This document shows positions 19,216 to 27,500 of a DNA stretch of 64,000 nucleotides, piece by piece. Numbering within the stretch: the first letter of the stretch is position 1; the number at the start of each line of letters is the position of its first letter. A program made the translations under genes and the position numbers. The DNA is from Methylobacterium sp. NEAU K (GTDB taxonomy: Bacteria; Pseudomonadota; Alphaproteobacteria; Rhizobiales; Beijerinckiaceae). Location: positions 62,001-126,000 of the forward strand of contig NZ_JAUYZJ010000002.1 in the NCBI RefSeq assembly GCF_030700285.1. The letters are read 5' to 3'. The notes under the pieces are model-generated. The model saw nothing but the letters and a program-made list of their open reading frames with translations, was not told where the DNA came from and did not search any database.

Positions 19216-20664
19216 ATGCCCGCCCCGACCCAAAGACCGCTCTGGATCGTCCCTCTGACGGTCGCCACCGCCCTGTTCATGGAGAACACCGATTCGACGG
19301 TGATCGCCACGGCACTGCCGAGCATCGCGGCGAGCCTGCACGAAGACCCGATCGCTCTGAAGCTCGCCGTGACCTCCTATCTGGTCAGCCTCGCGATCTT
19401 CATTCCGGTGAGCGGCTGGATGGCCGACCGCTACGGTTCCCGGACCGTGTTCCGTGCCGCGCTCGTCGTGTTCATGGTGGGGTCGCTGGCCTGCGCGGCC
19501 GCAAACGGGCTGGCGGGATTCGTCGCCGCGCGGTTTCTCCAGGGCATGGGCGGCGCCATGATGGTGCCGGTCGGGCGCCTCGTGGTCCTGCGCAGCGTGC
19601 CGAAGTCGCAACTCGTGACGGCGCTCGCCTATCTGACTTTTCCCGCGCTCGTCGGCCCGGTGATCGGGCCGCCGCTCGGCGGCCTGATCACCACGTGGTT
19701 CGACTGGCGCTGGATCTTCTTCATCAACCTGCCGATCGGCTGTGCCGGGATCGTGCTGGCGAGCCTGTACTTCGAGGATGTCCGCGAGACAGAACGGCCG
19801 CCGCTGGATCTGTTCGGCTTCGTACTGCTGGGCACCGGTCTCGCCGCGCTGATGCTCGGTCTCGCCTCTATGGGCCGCCATCTCCTGCCGGCGGCGCTGT
19901 CCTGGGGCTGCCTCGCCGGCGGCGCGATCCTGTTGCCGCTCTACTTCGCTCATGCCCGGCATGTCCCCCACCCGATCGTGCGTCTCGACCTGATGGATCG
20001 CCCGACCTTCCGGGTCGCGATCCTCGGCGGCAGCCTGTTCCGGGTCGGCACCGGGGCGATCCCGTTCCTGCTGCCGCTGATGCTGCAGGTCGGCTTCGGG
20101 CTCGACGCCCTGCATTCCGGGCTGATCACCTTCGCGGCCGCGGCCGGAGCCATGTTCGTGAAGACCCTGGCCCCCAGGATCCTGCGCCACCTCGGCTTCC
20201 GCCGGCTGATGGTCTGGAACGCGGTGCTCGCCTCGGCCTTTCTGGCGGTGAATGGGCTCTACACCGCCGGCACGTCTCATTGGGTCATGATCGGCCTGCT
20301 GTTCTTCGGCGGCTGCTCGCGCTCGATCCAGTTCACCTGCGTCAACGCCATCGCGTATGCCGACCTCGAATCGCGCGAGATGAGCGCGGCCACGGGCTTC
20401 GCCAGCGTCTGCCAGCAGCTCTCGCTCAGCCTCGGCGTCACGCTCGGGGCGATGGCCCTGGAGGGAACCGCCAGCCTGCATGGCCGAACCCGGATCGAGG
20501 CCACCGATTTCGGGCCGGCCTTCTTCGCCGTGGCGGTGCTCTCGGCGGCCTCCGTGTTGGCCTTCCGCAAGCTGACGCCGGATGCCGGCGCCGAGATCTC
20601 CGGCCGCAGGGTGGTGGCTGCGCCGGCGCCCGCGGCCGCCGCGATGAAGCCGCGGCACTTCTGA
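19216..20664 (+). CDS. MFS transporter, DHA2 (EmrB/QacA-type)
   Basis: 482 residues with about 14 membrane segments. It carries family motifs ATALPSIAASL in helix 1, GWMADRYGSRTVF between helices 2 and 3, and QGMGGAMMVPVGR and GPPLGGLITTWFDWRWIFFINLPIG in helices 4-6. DHA2 members export drugs or metabolites with protons. The ATG at 19216 begins right before helix 1; ATGs at 19198 and 19123 are possible. No partner membrane-fusion protein is nearby. Its stop and that of the next, convergent gene lie back to back in the palindrome TGATCA. Confidence 0.88.
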   Translation: MPAPTQRPLWIVPLTVATALFMENTDSTVIATALPSIAASLHEDPIALKLAVTSYLVSLAIFIPVSGWMADRYGSRTVFRAALVVFMVGSLACAAANGLAGFVAARFLQGMGGAMMVPVGRLVVLRSVPKSQLVTALAYLTFPALVGPVIGPPLGGLITTWFDWRWIFFINLPIGCAGIVLASLYFEDVRETERPPLDLFGFVLLGTGLAALMLGLASMGRHLLPAALSWGCLAGGAILLPLYFAHARHVPHPIVRLDLMDRPTFRVAILGGSLFRVGTGAIPFLLPLMLQVGFGLDALHSGLITFAAAAGAMFVKTLAPRILRHLGFRRLMVWNAVLASAFLAVNGLYTAGTSHWVMIGLLFFGGCSRSIQFTCVNAIAYADLESREMSAATGFASVCQQLSLSLGVTLGAMALEGTASLHGRTRIEATDFGPAFFAVAVLSAASVLAFRKLTPDAGAEISGRRVVAAPAPAAAAMKPRHF

Positions 20665-21192
20665 TCAGGCTGCCGCCCGGGCGGCCGAGCGTCCGGCGGC
20701 CTTCTTGGCGCCCCCGCGCGCCGTGGAGCCCTTGCCGGTGGATTGGGCGGGGGCGCGCTTGGGGCTCGGCCGTTCGGCCGTCTGGCCGGCGCGCCAACCC
20801 TGCCAGCTCCAGGCGCCGGGACCGGTCAGGGCGTAGATCAGGAAGCCGCCCGCCAGCCCGAGATCGGCCAGCATCAGCGTCCGCTCGGCGACCGCGGCGG
20901 GGCCGGCATATTGCCAGAACGCGTGAAGAACGACGGCCGTCACCGCCGCGAAGGCGGCGAGCGCCAGCCCGGTCAGCCGCGGGAGCACGCCGAGCAGCAG
21001 CGCCAGCGGGCCGAACACCTGCACGACCACTGCGGCCGTGGCCGTGGCGTTCGGGAACGGCATGCCGCTGCCCGCCAGGGTCAGCGCGAAGCCGGAGACG
21101 TTCAGTGCCCGCGCGATCCCGGTGGGGAGGAGTGCGGCCGCCAGCAGCAGGCGCGCGGCGAGAAGGGTTCCGTCCTGGGCGCGGGCGATCAT
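20665..21192 (-). CDS. DoxX family membrane protein with basic tail
   Basis: 175 residues. Four membrane helices (LLAARLLLAAALLPTGIARAL, VVVQVFGPLALLLGVLPRLTG, LAAFAAVTAVVLHAFW, LADLGLAGGFLIYAL) match the DoxX/DUF417 type of small membrane proteins linked to redox or sulfur chemistry in some bacteria. The last 40 residues are a Lys/Ala/Arg/Gly-rich cytoplasmic tail (KRAPAQSTGKGSTARGGAKK), unusual for the family. Its role is unknown. It directly abuts the MFS gene tail to tail. Confidence 0.82.
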   Translation of the reverse strand: MIARAQDGTLLAARLLLAAALLPTGIARALNVSGFALTLAGSGMPFPNATATAAVVVQVFGPLALLLGVLPRLTGLALAAFAAVTAVVLHAFWQYAGPAAVAERTLMLADLGLAGGFLIYALTGPGAWSWQGWRAGQTAERPSPKRAPAQSTGKGSTARGGAKKAAGRSAARAAA

Positions 21193-21268
21193 GTGCGGGT
21201 CCGGTCGGCTGGAGGGCTGCCCGGAGGCTGGCGGCTTCCGTTGAAGACCGCGTTAAGCCCGCGCGAAT

Positions 21269-22540
21269 TCAGGTGGATGCGCCACCTCGCAACAGCCGGC
21301 CGCGCTCGGTCCAGGCCACCGCCAGGAGCGCGAGGCCGCCGAGCCCGGCGTAGCCGATCGCGACCGGCAATACGGTGCCGTCGAAGGACTGGCCGATCAG
21401 GTAGCCGCAGAACGCGCCGAGGATCGTCGTGTAGAAGCCCAGGAACGAGGAGGCCGTGCCGGCGATGGCGCCGAGCGGCTCCAGCGCGAGCGCGTTGAAG
21501 TTGGGCATCGCGAAGCTGATCAGGAACTGATTGAGCGCCAGGAGTGACAGGTACAGCCCCAGCGGCGGATGGCCGTGAAAGGCGAGGCCGACGCCGACCT
21601 GGCACAGGCCGACCACCGTGAAGGCGGCGACGCCCAATTGCGACAACATCCGCATCCCGAGCCGCCGGACGATACGGGCGTTGATCAGCGTGGCCGTCCC
21701 CATGGCGCCCGCCACGAGGCCGAATGCCAGCGGGAAAAGCGGGCCGAGGTGATAGAGCCCGGTGTCGAACACCTGCTGGGCCGATCCGACATAGCCCATG
21801 ATGCAGCCGGTCAGCAGGCCGAGCGCCGTGGCATAGCCGACGGCGACGCGGGTCCTGAGGGTCATGCGGACCGCATCCCAGGTCGCCGCCAGGGAGAGCG
21901 GGCGGCGGTATTCCGGATGCAGCGTCTCCGGCATGCGAATGGAGAACCAGAGCGCCAGCCAGAAGGCCAGGACCAGCATCGAGACGAAGACGTAGACCCA
22001 GGAGCCCAGCGCCAGCATCATCCCGCCGATCGCCGGAGCGATCATCGGGACGATCAGGAACACCATCATGGTGAGCGACATCACGCTCGCCATCTCGCGT
22101 CCCGAGAAGCGGTCGCGTACGATTGCCACCGAGAGCACGCGCCCGCCGGCCGCGCCCATGCCCTGGACGATCCGGGCCGCCAGCAGCCAGCCGAAGCTCG
22201 GCGCCACCATGGCGAGCGCGCAGCCGACGACGTAGACCGCAAGACTCGCCAGCAGCACAGGGCGCCGGCCGAACGTATCCGAGACCGGCCCGTACACGAT
22301 CTGCGCGAGGCCGAACCCGATCATGTAGACGTAGACGAGGAGCTGCAGCCGGTTCGGATCGGGCACGGAGAACCGCGCCTCGATCGCCGGGAAGGCCGGC
22401 AGCAGGTTGTCGATCGAGATCGCGGTCACCGCCATCATCAGCGCGACGATGGCGACGAATTCGGTGAAGCCCGGCCCCGACCATGGGCGCGGGGCACGAA
22501 CCGGCTGGACCGGCGGTATCGGCCGGGTCGCGACTGTCAC
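21269..22540 (-). CDS. Multidrug MFS transporter, Bcr/CflA family
   Basis: 423 residues, 12 membrane segments. Bcr/CflA hallmarks are AISIDNLLPAFPAIEARF in helix 1, YGPVSDTFGRRPVLL, and ARIVQGMGAAGGRVLSVAIVRD, cut here as QGMGAAGGRVLSVAIVRD. Family members export drugs or sulfonamide-type compounds with protons in exchange. It lies 88 nt downstream of another MFS gene on the same strand, and a MarR regulator begins that strand; the three could be one efflux unit (inference). Confidence 0.9.
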   Translation of the reverse strand: MTVATRPIPPVQPVRAPRPWSGPGFTEFVAIVALMMAVTAISIDNLLPAFPAIEARFSVPDPNRLQLLVYVYMIGFGLAQIVYGPVSDTFGRRPVLLASLAVYVVGCALAMVAPSFGWLLAARIVQGMGAAGGRVLSVAIVRDRFSGREMASVMSLTMMVFLIVPMIAPAIGGMMLALGSWVYVFVSMLVLAFWLALWFSIRMPETLHPEYRRPLSLAATWDAVRMTLRTRVAVGYATALGLLTGCIMGYVGSAQQVFDTGLYHLGPLFPLAFGLVAGAMGTATLINARIVRRLGMRMLSQLGVAAFTVVGLCQVGVGLAFHGHPPLGLYLSLLALNQFLISFAMPNFNALALEPLGAIAGTASSFLGFYTTILGAFCGYLIGQSFDGTVLPVAIGYAGLGGLALLAVAWTERGRLLRGGAST

Positions 22541-22627
22541 GGCGCACTCTCGGGATGCGATGGGGTCGCCCGATCAGGGCGCGCCCATCGCGGCACACGT
22601 GTGACGGGCGCTCCCGTTGCGTGCAGC

Positions 22628-23917
22628 TCAGGCCGGCAGCGGACGCAGGGCCGGCTCGCGCGGCTCGCGCCGGCCCACGAAGGACGCCATCAGCGCCGCC
22701 ACGAGGCAGAGCAGCCCCGCCGACACGAAGGCGCCGAGATAGCTGCCCGTGTCGGTCCGGACGTAGCCGGCGAGCCAGGCGGCCGAGGCGGCGCCGATCT
22801 GGTGGGCGGCCGCGATCCAGCCGAACATCAGCGCGGCATTCTCCTCGCCGAAGGATTTTCCCGCGAGCTGCACGGTGGGAGGGACCGTGGCGATCCAGTC
22901 GAGCCCGTAGAAGACCGCGAACAGCGACAACCCGTAGAAGCTGTAGTCGAACGAGTAGGGCAGGAAGATCAGCGACAGGCCCCGCAGTCCGTAATACCAC
23001 GCGAGCAGCTTGCGTGAATCGAACCGGTCGGTAAGCCAGCCCGAGGCCGTGGTGCCGATGAGGTCGCAGATGCCCATCAGCGCGAGCAGGCCGGCGGCCG
23101 TCACCTCGGCGATGCCGTGGTCGATGCAGGCGGGGATCAGGTGTGTCCCGATCAGCCCGTTGGTCGAGGCGCCGCAGATGAAGAACGTCCCGGCCAGCAG
23201 CCAGAAGTCCCGGGAGCGCAGGCCCACCTGCAGGCCGCGCAGCGCCCGCCGGGCCGGGTTCTCGGTGAGGACCGGCGTCGGCGTCACCGCGGTCTCGCCG
23301 TAGCGGGGCAGGCCGAGATCCGCCGGCCGATCGCGCAGCAGCAGGGCGGCCACCGGGATCAGCACCAGAGTCGCGGCGGCGACCACCAGCGAGACCGAGC
23401 GCCAGCCCTGCCCGACCGCCAGCGACGCCAGCATTGGCAGGAAGACCAGCTGCCCCGTCGCGCTGCTCGCCGTGAGCATCCCGAGCACCAGGCCCCGGCG
23501 CTTGGCGAACCAGCGCCCGGCCACGGTGGCGCCCAGCACGTTGGCGACCATGCCCGAGCCGGAGCCGACCACGATGCCCCACAGCAGAACCATCTGCCAC
23601 GGCGCGGTCATCAGGCTCGTGGCCGCGGTCCCGACCGCCAGGATGAGGAGCGCTCCGCAGACCGACCGCCGCAGGCCGAAGCGTTCGATGATCGCAACAG
23701 CGAACGGCCCGATCATCCCGTACAGGAAGATATTGAGCGCGATCCCGACCCCGATCGTCGCCGCGGTCCAGCCGAATTCCCGCTCCCACGGCACGATCAG
23801 CACGCTCGGCGTGGCCCGCACGCCGGCTCCCACGAGCAGCACCAGGAAGGTCACCGCCGCGACGATCCACGCATAGTGCATGCGCGGCGCGAGGCGCGTC
23901 TCGATGGGGACGGACAT
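22628..23917 (-). CDS. MFS transporter (OFA/monocarboxylate-like)
   Basis: 429 residues, 12 membrane segments. Features are HYAWIVAAVTFLVLLVGAG at the start, the helix 2-3 loop IERFGLRRSV, and VVGSGSGMVANVLGATVAGR and FAKRRGLVLGMLTASSATGQ in helices 4-5. The latter resembles the OFA (oxalate/formate) and monocarboxylate porter groups, in which the W.. KRRG loop is typical. The substrate is unknown. It lies between the Bcr/CflA gene and marR with 40 nt to the latter. Confidence 0.85.
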   Translation of the reverse strand: MSVPIETRLAPRMHYAWIVAAVTFLVLLVGAGVRATPSVLIVPWEREFGWTAATIGVGIALNIFLYGMIGPFAVAIIERFGLRRSVCGALLILAVGTAATSLMTAPWQMVLLWGIVVGSGSGMVANVLGATVAGRWFAKRRGLVLGMLTASSATGQLVFLPMLASLAVGQGWRSVSLVVAAATLVLIPVAALLLRDRPADLGLPRYGETAVTPTPVLTENPARRALRGLQVGLRSRDFWLLAGTFFICGASTNGLIGTHLIPACIDHGIAEVTAAGLLALMGICDLIGTTASGWLTDRFDSRKLLAWYYGLRGLSLIFLPYSFDYSFYGLSLFAVFYGLDWIATVPPTVQLAGKSFGEENAALMFGWIAAAHQIGAASAAWLAGYVRTDTGSYLGAFVSAGLLCLVAALMASFVGRREPREPALRPLPA

Positions 23918-23957
23918 GTTCGGGCTCCGGGGGATGAGACGGCCTGATTCGAATCGG

Positions 23958-24377
23958 TCAGGAGGCGGAGATCAGGGCCTTAGCCAGGGCAGCGACGGCA
24001 CGAGGCTCGATCTTCGCGTTGATGCGCGCCTGCGCGGCCCGCCAATAGGGCATCGCCCGCGCCAGAGCCTCACGGCCCGGATCGGTGAGGGTGACGACGC
24101 GCGCGCGCGCATCCGCCACCCCGGCGGCGATCGACACGAGGCCGCGCCGCTCCAGCGGATCCAGGTTGCGCCCCATGGTGGTGCGCTCCAGGGCCGCCTC
24201 CGCGGCCAGCCGCGTCACCGGGGTCGGCCCCAGCCGGTCCAGGAGACGCAGGATCGCGAACTGCGTGACCCGCAGCCCCGCCGGGCGCAGGGCCGCGTCA
24301 TAGGCCGTGGTCACGGCCCGCGTTGCGCGGCGAAGCGCCGAGCAGGTGCAGGGTTCATTGGGAGAATCGGTCGTCAC
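23958..24377 (-). CDS. MarR family transcriptional regulator
   Basis: 139 residues from the GTG at 24377. Winged-helix core: LRVTQFAILRLLDRLGPTPV (start of the HTH region), LAAEAALERTTMGRNLDPLERRG (recognition helix) and ADARARVVTLTDPGREAL (wing). A short N-terminal CTC motif (EPCTCSALRRATRAV) resembles a subgroup of MarR proteins with paired cysteines near helix 1, possibly redox- or electrophile-sensing (inference). A longer reading from an ATG at 24443 is open but would overlap the promoter. It heads a run of two MFS genes on the same strand and is divergent from the glutamate dehydrogenase gene. Confidence 0.88.
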   Translation of the reverse strand: MTTDSPNEPCTCSALRRATRAVTTAYDAALRPAGLRVTQFAILRLLDRLGPTPVTRLAAEAALERTTMGRNLDPLERRGLVSIAAGVADARARVVTLTDPGREALARAMPYWRAAQARINAKIEPRAVAALAKALISAS

Positions 24378-24381
24378 GATA

Positions 24382-24395
24382 CGTGTATATGCACG
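24382..24395. promoter_or_regulatory. Candidate MarR operator
   Basis: CGTGTATATGCACG: arms CGTG and CACG around a TATATG core, 14 bp and nearly palindromic. It lies 5 nt before the GTG start chosen for marR and in the interval shared with the divergent glutamate dehydrogenase gene. Autoregulation is inferred from position and symmetry. Confidence 0.4.
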
Positions 24396-24534
24396 GATTT
24401 CGACGCGCACAAGCCGGTCCTGACGGTTCGTCGCGTTCGACATGCGAAGGCCGGCAAATGCGCCGGGCTGTCATCGACATGGCGGATCACCCTGCTATCG
24501 CTGCAGGGAAGGCACCCGGTCCGGGAGAGGCGCG

Positions 24535-27500
24535 ATGACACTCGAAACCGCCACGGCGTTGTCATCCTCGGAAGAGAAGTCGGCCCGCACCGGGCTCATC
24601 GAGGCGGCCGCCGAAATCGTCGCCGAGCAGGGCGGCCCCGGCGGCTTCGTGCGCGACCTGTACGGGCGCGTGACCCCCGAGGACCTCGCCCCCTACCCGG
24701 CCGGCGCGCTGGCCGATCTCGCGGCCCGGGCCCGGGCGCTCCTGTCCGAACCGCGCAAGCCCGGCGACAGGGCGCGGGTGCGCCTGAGCGATGCCGAGGT
24801 CGTCCGGGACGGCCGGCCGTGCGAGATCACGATCCTGCAGGTCGTCAACGACAACCGACCGTTCCTTCTGGATTCAACCCTGGCCGAGCTGACCGAGCAG
24901 GGCCTGTCGCCGGACCTCGTCGCCCACCCGATCCTTGGGGTCGAGCGCGACCCGGATGGGACGCTGGTCCGGGTGGTCGGCGAGACGACGGCGGACGCCC
25001 AGGGCAGCCTCGCGCGCGAGAGCTTCATCCACATCCATCTCGACCATGTCGACATCGACGCCCGCGAGCGTCTCGTCGACGCTCTCGCCCAGGTCTACCG
25101 CGACGTGGCGCTGGCGACCGACGACTACCAAGCCATGCTGGGCCGCCTCTCGGACCTCGCCGAGAGCCTGGGCCGCGCACCCTCCCCGCTGCCGGAGGCC
25201 GAGACGGCCGAGGCCCGCGCGTTCCTGGAATGGCTGAGGGACGGGCAGTTCCTGCTGCTCGGGATGCGCGAGCACGGCATCGCCGGCGATACGCACCCGC
25301 TGATCGAGGGCTCGAGCCTCGGGGTGCTGCGTGACCCCGAGGCGACGCCCCTGCGCCGGGGAGGGACACCGGTCGACTACACGCCGGAGATCCTCACCTT
25401 CCTGGAGGAGCCGCAGGCGCTCATCATCACCAAGGCGAGCGTGAAGTCCCGCGTCCACCGGGCCGCCTATCTCGACTACGTCGGCGTCAAGCTCTTCTCC
25501 GGGGTCGGCAAGCTCTCGGGCGAAGTTCGGATCGTCGGCCTGTTCACCGCCTCGGCCTATACCAGCCCCGCGCGGGAGGTGCCGGTCCTGCGCCGCAAGG
25601 TCGAGGCGGTGTCGGAACGGGCGGGCCTCGACCCGACGAGCCATGCCGGGCGCAGCCTGCTCGCGGTCCTGGAGACCTACCCGCGCGACGAGCTGTTCCA
25701 GATCGAAGTCGATCGGCTCTTCCGGTTCACCCTGGCCATCGCCAACCTCGCCGACAGGCCGCGGATCCGCGTGCTTTCGCGCCCGGACCGGTTCGGCCGC
25801 TTCGTCTCGCTGCTCGTCTACGTCCCGAAGGACCGCTACGATTCGACCGTGCGCGCCCGGATCGGCGCCTATCTGGCCGAGGTCTATGCCGGCAGCCTCG
25901 CCGCGGCCTATCCCGACTTCCCGGAAGGGCCGCTGGCCCGCACCCACTTCATTATCGGCCTGCCCGATCAGGTCAGGCCGCAGCAGGATCCCGCCGTCCT
26001 CGAAACCGGCATCGCATCCCTGGTCCGCACCTGGGGCGACGGCCTGCGCGCGGCGCTCGCCGAGGCCCATGACGGCGACCGGGCCCGCCTCCTCGCCGCC
26101 CGCTACGCCGACGCGTTCACGGCCGCCTACCGGGACAATTTCCAGCCCGACACGGCGGTCGCGGATGTGGCCATCCTCGAAGCGCTGAGCGAGGCACAGC
26201 CGCGCGCCGTGCAACTGGGACGCCGGGTCTCGGATCCCGCCGCGCAGGTCCGCCTGAAGGTGTTCTCCCGCGGCACCGCGATCACCCTGTCCGATCGCGT
26301 GCCGGGGCTCGAGAATCTCGGCTTCCGGGTGATCAACGAGCGCACCTATCGCGTCATGCCCGCCGGATCGGACGAGGCCGCCCGGATCTGGCTGCATGAC
26401 ATGCTGATCGAGCGTGCCACCGGGGCCGACATCGATCTGGCGGCGCTGGAGCGCCCTCTCGAGGCCGCGATGCTGGCGATCGCCGACGGAGCCGCGGAAT
26501 CCGACGGCTACAACCGGCTGGTCCTCGAAGCGGCACTCGCCTGGCGTGATGCGGCCCTCTTGCGGGCGCTCGGCCGCTACCTGCGCCAGCTGCGCATCCG
26601 CTACGGGCAGGATTACCTGGCCGGCACGCTCAGCCGTCATCCCGAGATCGCCCGGGCGATCGTCACCCTGTTCCGGGTACGCTTCGACCCGGAGGCGGAC
26701 GGAAATCGCGCGGCACGGGAGGCGGAGGTCCGTGCCGGCATCGAGTCGGCGCTCGCGGACGTAACCAGCCTTGACGACGACCGGATCCTGCGTCGGTTCG
26801 TCAACCTCGTCGAGGCGGCGGTGCGGACCAACTTCTTCCAGAAGGCCGAGGGCGGCGGCCCCCGGGAGACGATCAGCTTCAAATTCGCCTGCGCCAAGGT
26901 GACGGCGATGCCGCTTCCGCGGCCGCTCTTCGAAATCTTCGTCTATTCACCCCGGGTGGAGGGCGTGCACCTGCGCTTCGGCTACGTCGCCCGCGGCGGC
27001 CTCCGCTGGTCGGACCGGCCGGAGGATTTCCGTACCGAGATCCTGGGCCTCGTGAAGGCGCAGCAGGTGAAGAACGCCGTGATCGTCCCGGTGGGCGCCA
27101 AGGGCGGCTTCTATCCCAAGCGGTTGCCCCCGGCCTCCGACCGCTCGGCCTGGCTGCAGGAGGGGACCGAGAGCTACCGGATCTTCATCCGCACGCTCTT
27201 GGAACTCACCGACAACATCGTCGACCAGGCGATCGTGCCACCGCCGGACACGGTGCGGCACGATTCCGACGACGCTTACCTGGTGGTGGCGGCCGACAAG
27301 GGTACAGCCACCTTCTCCGACATCGCCAACGCGCTCTCCCTGGAGAAGGGCCACTGGCTCGGCGACGCCTTCGCGTCCGGAGGCAGCCAGGGCTACGACC
27401 ACAAGGGCATGGGCATCACCGCCCGGGGCGCCTGGGAGGCGGTGCGCCGCCATTTCCGAGAGATCGATGTGGACGTGCAGACCGACCCGATCACGGTGGT

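Noticed and set aside
21189..23870. An 893-codon minus-strand open frame
   Set aside because: It covers two MFS genes in another frame and reads as Arg/Gly/Ala-rich sequence without domains.
24378..24443. Longer MarR start (ATG at 24443)
   Set aside because: The added 22 residues have no family match and would place the candidate operator inside the coding region.
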